Shown: positions 21,401 to 31,618 of the stretch, one piece after another
Layout of the letters: each line of letters opens with the position of its first letter
Numbering within the stretch: position 1 is the first letter of the stretch
Source of the DNA: Tribonema minus
Lineage: Eukaryota > Sar > Xanthophyceae > Tribonematales > Tribonemataceae
DNA length: 64,000 bases
Direction: 5' to 3'
Assembly (NCBI GenBank): GCA_017506865.1
Contig: JAFCMP010000157.1
Span: 310,001 to 374,000, forward strand
Notes under the pieces: model-generated
Seen by the model: only the letters and a program-made list of their open reading frames with translations
Told to the model about the DNA's origin: nothing
Databases searched by the model: none
Made by a program: the position numbers and the translations under genes

Positions 21401-22325
21401 TTTCCAACATTGAGCAGTGTGTACCCGGTATAATGCATGGTATGTACGCATGGCTTTGTGATGGTGCTCAGATGTGAACGCATTCTGCGCATGCGCATGC
21501 GCGCACGGGTCACGTTGAAACACATGTTGATATGCCCAACGCAGGAGATGACGACTCAGCAGAGATGCACTGAGGCTCCTTAAAGCACCTGGCAATATTA
21601 CGATTGGGGAGGAGACCTTGTGCATACGTAGAAGGTTGGTGTCATCACATGCACATGTGCTTAAGAGTAATGACTTCAGCGGAACAACTACTTTGAGTAT
21701 GCTGCCAGGAGCCACGGTGCATATGAAACGGTCTGCATTTGTCAATGCTTGAGCACTTCACACCTAACATGATTTTGTTATATGAAGATTAAGAGACTTC
21801 TTACAAAGCAGCAGATAATGGACATCAAAAATGCTCATGAGAATGGGTGTGATCAGAACAAAAATGCTGTCTTGACAGCAACAGAGGGCAAGCCAGCAGG
21901 CTCCGTATGAGTTGTAGTTTGCCTATGAAGCATCTCAACGCATGAATCAGCTTCCACATCATTATACAAACTGAAGACGTAGCCAACCTTCAGCAACGCT
22001 CTTTGTGCACTGAGAAGAACAAGGTGGCGATGCTGTTTGTGTTACTCAAACATGTCGCAACAGTTGACCAACCCCCACTCTACATTCCGAGATGCTGCGC
22101 AATTACCTTGGCATCACAGGTGAATAGCAGCTCTCGCTTTGCGTGATGCGGCGCGACTTTAGGAAGTCCGCCAGATCCGCTGGTGTTGGAGCTATGCCTT
22201 GCTGCCATCGCTTGCAGTCCAACAAGCTTGCAATCAGGGCCACTACGTGCGTGCTGACACTGCCGCATCAGCTGCATGCCTAAGCTATGGTAGCTTGGCA
22301 GTCGCCTGCTGCACCTCAACGCCAT
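15440..22325 (-). CDS. TMEM223: TMEM223-like mitochondrial membrane protein (five exons, complete)
   Basis: Exons in transcript order: 22325-22107, 20885-20830, 19724-19580, 18547-18452 and 15655-15440 (TGA). Phases agree at every junction; total 732 nt, 243 residues plus stop. The N-terminus, MALRCSRRLPSYHSLGMQLM, is basic and Ser/Leu-rich, as expected for a mitochondrial presequence. A segment RFMGAGSIAHAGYWVW, then GGVGLGVSVILLMLARAY, look like two membrane spans. The second is followed by SLSYVEALNSFEVISHTFFG, a basic linker and GQYFALKIKEDNMFTLLDQ. This order matches the TMEM70/TMEM186/TMEM223 superfamily (PF06979); the C-terminal part is closest to TMEM223, recalled as KVKGRRFYFLLDKTG. 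Human TMEM223 acts in complex IV assembly. The Pro/Arg-rich tail ending WHAVRPRK is extra. TMEM186 or an unnamed paralogue is the main alternative. Confidence 0.65.
15735..16745 (-). repeat. About six copies of the start of the last TMEM223-like exon
   Basis: On the minus strand, copies of the acceptor plus AGEGQYFALKVKEDNMFTLL lie at about 15735-15840, 15985-16090, 16165-16255, 16330-16425, 16515-16595 and 16675-16740. The nearest four keep a tgcgag or tgtgag acceptor side and an open frame over about 30 codons. Spacers share tattcagtattcatg and ttgatgatattcatg. Decay increases away from the real exon. Confidence 0.85.
17210..18416. mobile_element. hAT-type DNA transposon, non-autonomous, with intact 8-bp target duplication
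   Basis: The element proper is 17218-18408 (1191 bp). Its ends are inverted: it starts cagagatgccccgt and ends acggggcatctctg. It is flanked on both sides by ataaaaac (17210-17217 and 18409-18416), an exact 8-bp target-site duplication. Next to both ends are clusters of accggtacc and aactggtacc motifs in inverted orientation, typical of hAT subterminal binding sites. No transposase-like frame was found inside, so it would need a transposase made elsewhere. It lies in the last intron of the TMEM223-like gene. The perfect duplication suggests a recent insertion. Confidence 0.88.
18595..19240 (-). repeat. Copies of the start of TMEM223-like exon 18452-18547
   Basis: On the minus strand, a gtgcag-like acceptor followed by LNSFEVISHTFF-type coding recurs at about 18600-18690, 18740-18815, 18880-18960, 19095-19135 and 19185-19235. 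The second and third are nearly identical, including the spacer tcagcgctcagcaaacacaa, so array growth has been recent. Confidence 0.85.
19355..19440 (-). repeat. Copy of the end of TMEM223-like exon 19580-19724
   Basis: The stretch ctcgacatagctgagcgacg through gcatgagtagtatgacagac repeats 19578-19650 with few changes. On the minus strand it restates LLMLARAYAGKYVASLSYVE and the donor. Confidence 0.85.
19805..20270 (-). repeat. Copies of the start of TMEM223-like exon 19580-19724
   Basis: Copies of gtgaaggacgagttgtacct with a flanking acceptor lie at about 19815-19865, 19935-19985 and 20215-20265. A SINE-like element (19985-20155) has landed among them. Confidence 0.75.
19985..20158 (+). mobile_element. 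SINE-like element, full-length copy
   Basis: It aligns with 8205-8360 from agatgccatttggcggcggc to gcgaaattaataaaagtac. The tail has catctgggctttttcgcgcc. It sits within an array of exon-edge copies, so it is younger than that part of the array. Confidence 0.7.
20540..20680 (-). repeat. Decayed copies near the TMEM223-like exon 20830-20885
   Basis: catacccagtaccccgcatg at about 20649 repeats catacccagtaccccgcgtg at about 20830, which is the donor edge of the exon. Further pieces (ggtatagcatggca) flank it. A short telomere-like tract lies between at 20587-20612. Confidence 0.6.
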
Positions 22326-23213
22326 CCTCCGTCGCTGCTGCCTGAAGGCAACGCTTACGAGTCATGATGAACTTCAACAATACACTTCAAATTGTAACTT
22401 TAATTGAACTGTCTGGTTGTCGCTGTTCCTTATATGATACTTTTGCCTGCATGAGCCTCATTTATCAGTGCATTGCACTCGCCTTTCACATACTGTACAC
22501 TGATGCTACAGCATGGTAGGGGAGGGGTGGGCTGCAAATGTATGAACGCACCAGCAGTCAAGTCAGTAGCGTGCCTCCCGCCAGCAGTATGTATATGATC
22601 ATACAGCATGCATTGAGGGCACTTGCGCCAAGCGAGCCAGGAGTTCAAACGCACTTTCACACGCAACCAAATACGGTGCAAGCAAAACATATGCCAGAAA
22701 ACTCTACGCAAGCATCTGCGCAACCATTGCGCTTGCAACAAAAACAACATCAGGGCACTGGTGAACACGCGCAGCACCGCCGGACATCTCGCGTGTGAAC
22801 ATTCTGTATCTTTTCAGCCTGGCGCAGGCTGTTGGCGCTGCGCGGCCTGCGCATGGTGTGCAACGCTCAGCAACCACTACACGTGTGACAGCGCTCCGCC
22901 GAGACTCTGTGGCAGTGCTCAGCCACAGGCAGCAAGTGCTTGCATGGCACCAGCGCTCAACCGCCAGCATCATGTAGCACTCTCGAAGCGCGGTGGAACA
23001 GCTGCAGCAGCAGCCGCGGAAGCGGGCATCCCCCCTCTAACATCAAACGCACCACCACCGTCCATTCTGTGTGAAACACGTGTGTACATGGGAGCTGAAG
23101 GCTCAGCGACTGAGTGAGGTGACGGTGCACTGCGGGAGCGGCAGCTATTGGGGCATGAGAAAGCCAGTGCAACATAGCAATACCTGCCCGACTGCACTGC
23201 CCAGAGGTGTAGG

Positions 23214-23246
<33 letters not shown>

Positions 23247-23832
23247 CCCCCTTGCCCACCCATTTGCCCCCCCTTCTATGATAGCCGGGTGGGACGTCAG
23301 ACCCCCCAGACCCCCCAAGGGGGCCCACCGACCTGTATGATGAAACGGAAACTGGCGCGTCAAAACAAAAAACGCAAGGGCGGCAGCAGCCCATGCCCCC
23401 CTCATTGCTAAACGCAAAGGCGTCGCAAGTTCCCGAGAGTAGTGAAATCCGGCTACCTGTACCAATGACAGAAAGCGCCGCTGGCACGCCCAGAAAGTCC
23501 TTTTCGTGGCGCCTAGCACCCGAAGCTCACCTCAAGAGGCGCAGCATGTAGCGTACCCCCCCCCCCCCCCCCCCTCCCCGCTGTGTGGGTGTATGAGACT
23601 TGAAGGTGTGTCGGCGCATGGGGCACAGGCACACACGCCTCAAGAGGCGTGCGTTTCATGTGCCGCGTGCATAGGTGCTCGGTGACGATTGTGGCTGGCG
23701 GTACCCCAGCCGTTGTGCACCTGTGATGGTGCAGTGAGCATTGCTCAGCATGCTGCTGCTGCCGCCGCCGCCGCCGTTGCTGCAGCAGCAGCAGCAGCAG
23801 CAACCGCTGCCGCTGCCGCCGCTGTTGTCATC

Positions 23833-23864
<32 letters not shown>

Positions 23865-24029
23865 TATCATCGCCACCGCCGCCATCGCAGCACCAGCAGA
23901 AGCAGCAGCCATTGCCGTCGCCGCCGCTGCGGCCGCTGGTGCAGCAACCATTGCCACCATCGCCGCCACCGCCGCCGCAGCAGCAGCACCGCCGCCGCCG
24001 CCACCGCCACTGCCCTGGCCGCCACCTGC
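22326..24029. other. Spacer between tandem minus-strand genes; no gene found
   Basis: This holds the 5' flank of the TMEM223-like gene and the 3' flank of the surface-protein gene. It contains a C26 run at about 23217-23245, a C16 run near 23558 and a GCN-triplet-rich tract (23750-24000). Poly-Ala, poly-Gly and poly-Gln frames there are by-products of the triplet repeats. Confidence 0.5.
23750..24029. repeat. GCA/GCC triplet-rich tract after the surface-protein stop
   Basis: Imperfect gca, gcc and gct triplet runs fill about 280 bp directly downstream of the TAG stop (24030-24032). They fall in the presumed 3' untranslated region and look like repeat expansion. Confidence 0.6.
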
Positions 24030-24816
24030 CTATGGCATGACCGCCGGCGCCGCCGCCTCCATGTTCTTCCGCCGCCGGTACGTGAACACGGCGCCGCCGG
24101 CGGCAGCGCCCACGACAGCAACGCTCAGCACGGACGCCCACGCCGCCGTCACGCCGGCGCTGCTGCCGCCGCCGCCGCCGCCGCCGCTGCCGCCGCTGGC
24201 GGTGTCGCCGATGCCCGGCGCGCCGTTGTCTGCCGCTGCCACCGGCGGCGCTGCTACCGTCGGCGCGGCGGTGGGGGCCGCGGTGGGCGCCGGCGTGGGG
24301 GCCGGCGTCGGCGCTGCGAGGGTGGGGGGAGCGTCACCGAGGGAGCCAGTTGAAGTTGATAAGAGTTCAACCGGCAGTTGAACAAGTATCGGTGGCGTTG
24401 AGTTGGGTACTGCTGCAGGCGTCCACTGGGGTGTTGGACTGAGTACAGTGATGGTAGGCTTAGGTGAGCTGTGCGCGCTGCCACAGCCAGGTTTGGGGTT
24501 ACGGTTTGCTCTGAGCGCGCCGTAGCTAGCTGGTTGGCGTCTAAGCGAGGGTTAGCATTAGAATTTAGGAGATTCGGGTTTGTCATCGGAGTGCAGACCC
24601 CGTTTCACGCAAGCTCCCCATCTGCGATTGTGACTCAATCACCCGTCCAACCGATGCCATCGTCACAGAGTCCTTTTACCCGGTACTCTTCTAAGACCTG
24701 GTACCCTTCCAAGGTATATATGTGGTACTCACCAATGGTGTACAAGGTTCCAAAGCATTACATGTTTGAGCCACCGTCAATTCAGCGCCACAACTCGATG
24801 AAAATACACACACATG

Positions 24817-24877
<61 letters not shown>

Positions 24878-27800
24878 CTGGTGTCGGCGCGGGAGTCGGC
24901 GCAGGAGTGGGCGCTGTGGGGAAGGAGCGTCAACGAGCAGGGGAGGAGCGTCATCGAAGGGGATAGTTGAAGTTGGTTGAACTTATACTGGCACATTCGG
25001 ACAAGCTAGTGGCGGTGGGCGCGGGGGTGGGGGCCGGCGTCGGCGCTGCGGGTTGGGAGCGTCACCGAGGGGGATAGTTGAAGTTGGTTAGAGTTGGACC
25101 GGCAGTTGAACAAGTATTGGCAGCAGTGAGTCGGGTGCTGATGCAGGCGTCCACTGGGGTGTTGGGCTGAGTACAGTAATGGCAGGCTTAGGTGAGCTGT
25201 GCACGCTGCCGTAGCCAGGTTTGGGGTTAGAAATAGCTCTGAGCGCGCCGTAGCCAGCGGGTTGGCGTCTGGGCGAGGGTTAGGCTTAGAATTTAGGGGG
25301 TTTGGGAAAGTCATCGGAGTGCAGACCCCGTTTCACGCAAGCTCCCCATCTGCGGTTGTGACTCAATCACCCGTCTAACCGTTGCCATTGTTAAAGAGTC
25401 GTATTTACCCGGTACTCTTTTGCGACTTCACCCGGTACTCTTCTGCGACTTGGTACCCTTCAAGGGTATATATGTGGTACTCTACTAAGGTATAAAAGGG
25501 CGCAAAGCATTACACGTTTGAGGCACCGTCAAATCAGCGCCACAACTCGATGAAACTACACACATACACACACACGCGCGCGCACCAGTCGGCGCGGGCG
25601 TAGGGCAAACGTAGGTGCGAGCGTAATCTTAATGCACGCGTCCATTCCATCTGTGATTGCAGCCAATGCTACAGATTGAAGTTCATCACATATGGTACAA
25701 ACCTGGAGTCGGCGCAGGAGTAGGCGCGGGAGTTGGCGCGGGCGTAATCTTGACGCAAGCGCCCGTTCCGGCAACGCCATCGTCACAAAGGAAGCCCTTG
25801 CCACAGGCGCAGGGCGCGCACTGTGCACCATAGAAGCCCGGTAGGCACGCGCCGCACGCTACAAAGGAGTCCTGGGTCAGCTCGCACGTCTCGATGTTGG
25901 CAAAGACGCACCACTGCTTTCCAACCTCCTGAGAGGGGGGGGGGGGGGGGGGGGGTAAGCACGGTCAAGGTCAGAAAAATGTATAGTACTTTGAAGTTTG
26001 TCGTTTCGTTAGTGTAAAGAGGGTTCCTGAGTCAGCTCGCATGTCGCGATGTTGGCAACCAAGCACCACTGCTTTCCGACCTCCTGAGAGGGGGGGGAGG
26101 GGGGGGGGGGGGTCGCAAATACGGGTCACAGCCAGAAAATATGTGAAGTGGACGATTTGAAATCATCACGAAATTACAAAGGAGTCCTGCGTCAGCTCGC
26201 ACGTCTCTATGTTGGCAAAGAGGCACCACTGCTTTCCGACCTCCAGAGGGGGCAGGGGTGGGGGGTTGGGTGAATGCGCATCAGCGCATAGCGCGGAGAG
26301 TATACAACACAACATGCAAGACGGCATGTGGCAGATTTCACGTGTATGCGTAGATTTGGGCGGGAAGCCCAACGGAGCATCACCTGCTCTATCTGTGATT
26401 GAAATCTTCATCGACGATTCTGTACATGCACTATAGTCAAAATGGATGCACCATGCACTATTTTCAAAGTGGATGCACCATGTGAACAACGTAAAAGTTG
26501 CGCGTGCTGTTGCCGGCGCCTATCGGGAGCACTGGTGTGGGGCCCACTGTGGGCGGCGCGGAGCACATGCCTGCGTGCAAGTAGGGTTAGGGTTAGCAAG
26601 TTGCAACGCGCCAGCACGCCACGCGCGGCACACTTGAAGTGCTTGTTGAAGTTGCATGAGTGCGAAGAGCGCGGTACACAATGGCGGGCAACGACGCGGC
26701 GGAAGGCTGGCGTAGGTCGTTATATACGCATGGATTCATGAACCACGTGCTTTGTCCCAGAAGGCATGGCGGCATAGTCGTACACAAGCGTGTGTTAAAT
26801 TGACAAAGAATACGAACGAAAACGTGAGATTTTGTAGCACTCAAGAGCATGGTATACTTCAACTTTTTGCAGTGCACGTGCATGCAACATCGGCAACGAA
26901 CACTATCATTGCTGCTAGGCAAAAACGCTTTGCCTGCATGCAGCGGATGAGCGACTGACACCAATGGGCGTCGCGCAACCCTGATTTGCATGTGGACTGA
27001 GTGGCGATAGGTGTGCATTGAGAGCGCGCTATGTCGCGAGTCGCGACACCGCAACTGCTTTCAGCGGTGGAGTGATTGTACCAATTATCAATTCTCGCTG
27101 AGGGCGCGGCAAAGGAAAGCAATTGTACTGCAAGCATCACTGCTGTCACGAGGTGGTTGCTGCTGGCGAAATTTCATCTTAACCTTTTGAACATTGTGAG
27201 TAAAACCCTGCCATGCTCTGATTACGACATTGATTGCATCTGCTGAGTTTGCGTAAACATCATGATGTCCAGCAATTCGCACTACAGTGTATGAATGTTT
27301 TGAGATGATGTCACTGTTGAAGTTGCCGTTTGCACACCTCTGCAGGCCTGTCTTGACGTCTGCAGATGGCACAAGAATACATTTCGAATGCAAGAGTACA
27401 TGTTTACTTGTTTGCTGCCAGGTCAAGAGCTGCTGCTGATTGAGTTGCTGCATAAACGTGCGCAATGGCAACTTCGAGTGCTTGGCTCGCGGACACAAAG
27501 CGTACGCTACGGCGGCACCAGACAGGCGCTTGACTTCTGGCCGCTCTCAACCAGCTTTTCTGCATGCGTACCTGCATGCAGTTTCAGGCAGGCTTGCGTA
27601 CACGGCGCTGTGCTTGCCAAATGCCGGGGACACGTGATTGCTCTTGGCGGCGGACAAACACTTGCCATGACACTGTAGTCGGCAAGCAGCAAATAGCAAG
27701 CGAGGGTGTCGCTGGAGGCGAGCTGGCACTAGGCCACCACTTTCCATGTCCAAAGTCCTCATCATCGTCTCCAGATGATATAATCAGCAGTCGACAGCTT

Positions 27801-30800
27801 ACCACAAATCCCTCATCGCACCCTCCCGCTGTGCACCCCGTCTTGCAGTCGCACGCCACCGGCTCCGTCTCGCACTGCGCAGGATCGCAGCCGGCAGGAC
27901 ACGCAATTGCGCCTGTATCGCAGCCGCACGCCTCTGCTGTCCTTGTACACGCTGCAATGGCCAAACACAACTTAATGGCCGCCCTCATTGCCCCTTTCCC
28001 TCGCGGACCAGGTGTCCGAAGGAGAGGCGAAGGTGTGCTCCGATACAGCTGCGCGTCCTTGCTGCAGCCACCAATCGCTCAACCCTCAACGCCCTATCAA
28101 AGTCGATGCAAGAGACCATTTACCATCCCCATTGGTTTTTTTTATACCCCCAAATTGCACCGAAGCATTGAAGTTGTGTGAGTGCCGAAAAACGGTTGAA
28201 AAACGGTTAAGTTCAACGAAGTCCGGTCTGGGGCAAGAATTTCTTGAAATAAATGAACTCGGGCTGACATGCAGGTCCTCGTCATCAAAGCGATGAGGTA
28301 AATGAACTAGAAGTTTGTTGAGTTGAAGTTGAATGTGAACTCACCAAGCTGATGAAGGCTGGATGAGGTCATGCTTCTGCTGACATGCACACCACAAGGA
28401 GTCTCCACGAGATAGCAGGGCAGGGACCGCAGTCAACGCAGGGCAGACGCGCAATTGAGTCACTGCAATTTGACAGATCCGGCAGGTAGGTACCTGGTGA
28501 ACATGAATCATAGAGGGATCACTGCTTGTTTTATCAATAAATGTGATGGACTTGTGTGGCGATGCTGCGAGTGGTCGCGTGTCTGTGTCTGATGTCAGAA
28601 TATGCCCTAAACCTAGTATGTTCAGAACTTGCTCAATGACATGGCCCCCATCCATCGCGGCATCCTCACATGTGCAGCAAGTGTCACTGTCGCCGCGCAT
28701 TCATGCGTCCACAGCTCCTGCCCGGCACCCCCTCCCTGCCCGCCTTTGTGCCGCGCTCGCAACTCTTAACTTCAATTCACTGCTCAGCAGACCCTGCATT
28801 GCGCAACGCGCGCTCAGCAAGATTCATACTTACCAGGTCGGTCCGAACATAGTGAGGATTGACAGATTGAGAGCTCTTCTGTATTCGATGGGTGGTGGTG
28901 CATGGCCGTTCGTAGTTGGTGGAGTGATTTGTCTGGTTCATTCCATCAACGAATGAGACCTCCGCCTGTTAAATAGCCCCCCGCACGCATCTGCGTGGCG
29001 GGGTTGCACTTCATAGTTGGCACACAACCCCAGCTGGAAGCTGGTTCATCCTATGGCATGTGCCACAGTGTAGCCTCTGTGCTTGGTAGAGACCCCGGCG
29101 TGTGAGAGGCATCTTGTGTGGCATGTGTTGTGACCCTGGTTTTACCAATGAGCTGATAAGCTTCTGCACACCAAGTGGGACAGCCGTCCCCTTCTGGGGC
29201 AAGACCGTCGGGTGCCAGGATACCACACATGCTCTGTTAATTGACTGCGTGTGCACAGGGCTGATCGCTTTGTGCAGATCGGCGTGCAAGTTGTGTTGCA
29301 TATGTGCAGTTGGCCCCATTCGCAGTACCCTTTGCAGTCTAGCTATAGGGGTGAATGTGGTGATACCGGATGTTGGAGCGTCACCTGTGACTCAGGCTGT
29401 TACAGTTGTGGCGGTTACAAGATTGTTCATTGTCAGTTGTCTGCTCAGACAAGCGCAACAGCTCCGATGAAACACATGCTATTATCGCAGTCCGTTTAAC
29501 TGTGCTGTGTGTGGGTGTCTCACCTGCATTGTTAGTGGCACTTGTTCAAGTGTAGTACGGAAGCCAATCATCTGGGCTTTTTCGCGCCCTGAGCGAGAAT
29601 CAATAAAAAGTACGGAAGCCAGCATTAAACTTCCTCAGGCTCGCCGCTTTGCACAGCATGCCCGACCAGGTTGCAGCATGTGACTCGCCGACTTAACCGG
29701 AGTTCGTGATGTAAAGCATGACAAGACACATACTGATGTGGGGACAACATGGCACTACATAAATCGCCCAGCACAAATTTCTGGCAAATCACGGCAAGGG
29801 CATGCGAGACAGACAGCACACAAGTGCAAGACATGCCTGTGCTATGGCTGATGGTGATGCTGCCTTGCAGACAAATCGGAATCCTAGGATCCGCTCCGCC
29901 CATCCGCGACCCTGAAACCCAAAAAGCAACCGAGCACTTATGCTATAGTGAGGTCAGTCAAGGCCCTCAAACTGTTGAAGTTAGATAATAGTAGGTTGTT
30001 GGCCTCACTCAGACGCACCAGAGGAGCTCTTGGTTGTTGAAGTTGAGATGGGTGGAGCCGTGCTATTGCACGTTGAGCAGTGACATGACAGTTGAAGTTG
30101 GTATGAAGTTGAAGTTTGAATATCACCGTTGAAGTTCAATATCACATCAGGATCAATATCAACTTCAACAAGTGAGTAGTCAGCAGATGCCCCTGACATA
30201 GGGCTACAGCATGCCATAACCAAACTTCAATATCAGTTCTGCCCTGAAGACTTTACTACTGGACAAGGGCCTCGGTTGCTTTTTGGGTTTCAGGGTTGCG
30301 GATGAGCGGAGCGGATCCTGGATGCAGTGCTCTTGCAGCTGGCACAGTGCCAGTGGTTCATCATGTCCCATGCAAGTGCTTGACATTCAAGACAAGTCAA
30401 CAGGCAATGGACACCAAGGCGACCAAAAATGTCAAAAAACGTGCATGAATTATCTTTGCAGGCATGTATGTTGCTCATCACTTTGAGCCTACACTCTGAA
30501 GCCATATAGATATCTGCTGCACACATTGCTTGCACTGCTTCACGTCATATGCACTTTGTAGCTCCGCCGCCAGCCCCCGCGCTCTATCTTCTGAAGCATT
30601 TGTGGCAAGTTGCTGCCTCACGCCCCACTGCACAAGATCACCTTGCGTGCGGCATCGATGAAACATTCTGTAGCGCCGCAGAGCAAACTGAATCACTTGG
30701 TGCAGCAGCAGTCCTTGATCGCCGTAGGCGTGATCACGGTGCTGGCGAAACCATCCAAGGCTGCCAGCAAATCCGCACTGTTCACCTCGTCACACGGGTC

Positions 30801-31052
30801 AGGGGCGTTGACAGCCTTGGTCTGATACGCCCCAGCGTCGAGGGCGGCGAGGGCCGCGTCGCAAAACACACGGACTGGTTCCTTGAAGAGGTCAAGTTGC
30901 TGGGCCAAACTGGGGGGCAGTCCCGCGTTTTTGTAGATGAAACACGATTCGGCCAGATCCCTCTGCGCATGCGGAATGGGAGCGGACCCCGCGCTGACGA
31001 GCGGCGATGCCACGAGGCAGAGGGCCGCAGCCACGGTAATCGTGGTGAACAT
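24030..31052 (-). CDS. Type I cell-surface protein: signal peptide, Cys-rich/EGF-like part, TPAP stalk, one membrane span
   Basis: Exons in transcript order: 31052-30697, about 27951 or 27941 to 27803, 25928-25703 and 24313-24030 (TAG). The last two junctions are phase-consistent; the exon 1/2 junction is less certain, as phase fits only with the acceptor at 27941. The signal peptide is MFTTITVAAALCLVASPLVSA. Next come a helical extracellular region with four Cys, a Cys-dense segment (EACGCDTGAIACPAGCDP) and an EGF-like segment (CLPGFYGAQCAPCACGKG, then CDDGVAGTGACV). About 13 Thr/Pro/Ala units (TPAP) follow, suited to O-glycosylation. The span is AWASVLSVAVVGAAAGGAVF, then YRRRK and a tail of about ten residues. 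It is probably a plasma-membrane adhesion or matrix-anchoring protein; no named family was recognised. Confidence 0.72.
24290..25600. repeat. Tandem duplication of about 730 bp (exon edge plus intron)
   Basis: The interval from about 24290 to 24880 is repeated at about 25020-25590. Both run from gggggccggcgtcggcgctg through aggcgtccactggggtgttg and gtgcagaccccgtttcacgc to gcgccacaactcgatgaaa, ending at a CA-rich stretch. The unit begins with the acceptor edge of the last surface-protein exon, so this is a larger version of the same boundary duplication. Confidence 0.85.
24822..24873. repeat. (AC)n microsatellite
   Basis: About 22 uninterrupted ac units after a short acacatgcgcgcg start. A shorter degenerate relative is at about 25558-25584 in the second copy of the tandem duplication, so expansion followed the duplication. 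Confidence 0.95.
26025..26255 (-). repeat. Two copies of the start of the EGF-like exon 25703-25928
   Basis: On the minus strand the exon opening (EVGKQWC..ANIETCEL) recurs at about 26025-26093 and 26175-26252, each behind a G/C-rich acceptor region. The second copy stays open through QDSFV. G22-type runs precede the real exon and the first copy, so the run was copied with the edge. Confidence 0.85.
28340..28810. repeat. Dispersed repeat E, copy 1
   Basis: It shares order and similarity with 36905-37345: gatagcagggc..gcagtcaa, then cagacgcgcaatt, gtggcgatgctgcgagtggt, caatgacatggcccccatcc and tcac(t)tgctcag. It lies in intron 1 of the surface-protein gene. Its minus-strand frame of about 119 residues is not preserved in the other copy. 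Confidence 0.65.
29030..29490. repeat. Dispersed repeat F, copy 1
   Basis: Similar to 35260-35600: gtgtgagaggcatcttgtgt, gactgcgtgtgcacagggct, gcagttggccccattcgcag and gatgttggagcgtcacctgt. The two copies are clearly diverged. It lies in intron 1 of the surface-protein gene. Confidence 0.65.
29540..29615 (+). mobile_element. SINE-like element, 3' tail only
   Basis: Tail aatcatctgggctttttcgc, then gccctgagcgagaatcaata and aaaagtacgg. The 5' part is missing or unrecognisable. Confidence 0.6.
29830..30400. repeat. Inverted repeat with arms near 29880-29935 and 30275-30330
   Basis: ggatccgctccgcccatccg followed by cgaccctgaaacccaaaaag (29886-29925) is matched on the opposite strand by ggttgctttttgggtttcag through cggatgagcggagcggatcc (about 30276-30317). 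The arms are nearly identical with a spacer of about 350 bp. This could be a foldback element or an inverted duplication. Confidence 0.75.
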
Positions 31053-31618
31053 CTGCAGGCAGGCACGCAACCAAGGGACATCAGTATTGAGTTTCCGCAA
31101 AAAAATGCCAGCCAGGCTGCGACTGGTGCCGTCGCAACAGCAGCAGGGGGCCTCCTGCAGGGAGGCGGGGCACACGCAAATCACGATGAAGATGTAGCCA
31201 CACGGTGACATCGCCCAGCTCTGCAAAGCACAACCAAAATCCAATCAGATGAACGCACATACTTTGTGTGAGGGGGGCACCCTGACAATGCAAGCGCGCA
31301 CACTGAGCGTCTCTTACTTCGAACACACAGCACAGCGCTGTAAGACTTGCATTCAGCCACAGCTCGGACTGGCGTCACGTGCCTTGGCAATTGCGATACA
31401 GTGAGGCAGACGTTCATGCAGCAGCAGCACCGCAAAGGCAGTTGAGCAAGCAGCGCCGGGTCGAAAGCGTGACATCTCTCACCTTGGTCTTGCGACACGC
31501 TACTCCTATCGACTATCGATTGGATTGTTGTGATCACATCGTCGAGCACGATGTAGTCTTATGATTCCTTCTGAAGCACGTCAATTTTGACGCACTACGC
31601 ACCCAGTGCTGCTAGCTT
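31053..31618. other. 5' flank of the surface-protein gene; no gene found
   Basis: In minus-strand direction the reading frame of exon 1 stays open upstream to about 31244, but the extra residues have no signal-peptide character. A ctgcag lies just before the chosen ATG and could be the acceptor of an intron in the 5' leader. Confidence 0.4.

Noticed and set aside
23689-24381. 230-residue plus-strand Ala/Pro-rich frame
   Set aside because: Antisense to the last surface-protein exon and the triplet-rich tract; the minus-strand frame has the splice phase and membrane span.
28341-28700. Minus-strand Cys-containing frame of about 119 residues
   Set aside because: It lies in a dispersed repeat, and the second copy at 36905-37345 does not keep the frame.
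30290-30535. Minus-strand frame with HWHCASC, zinc-finger-like
   Set aside because: It falls across one arm of an inverted repeat in an intron and has no further finger pattern.
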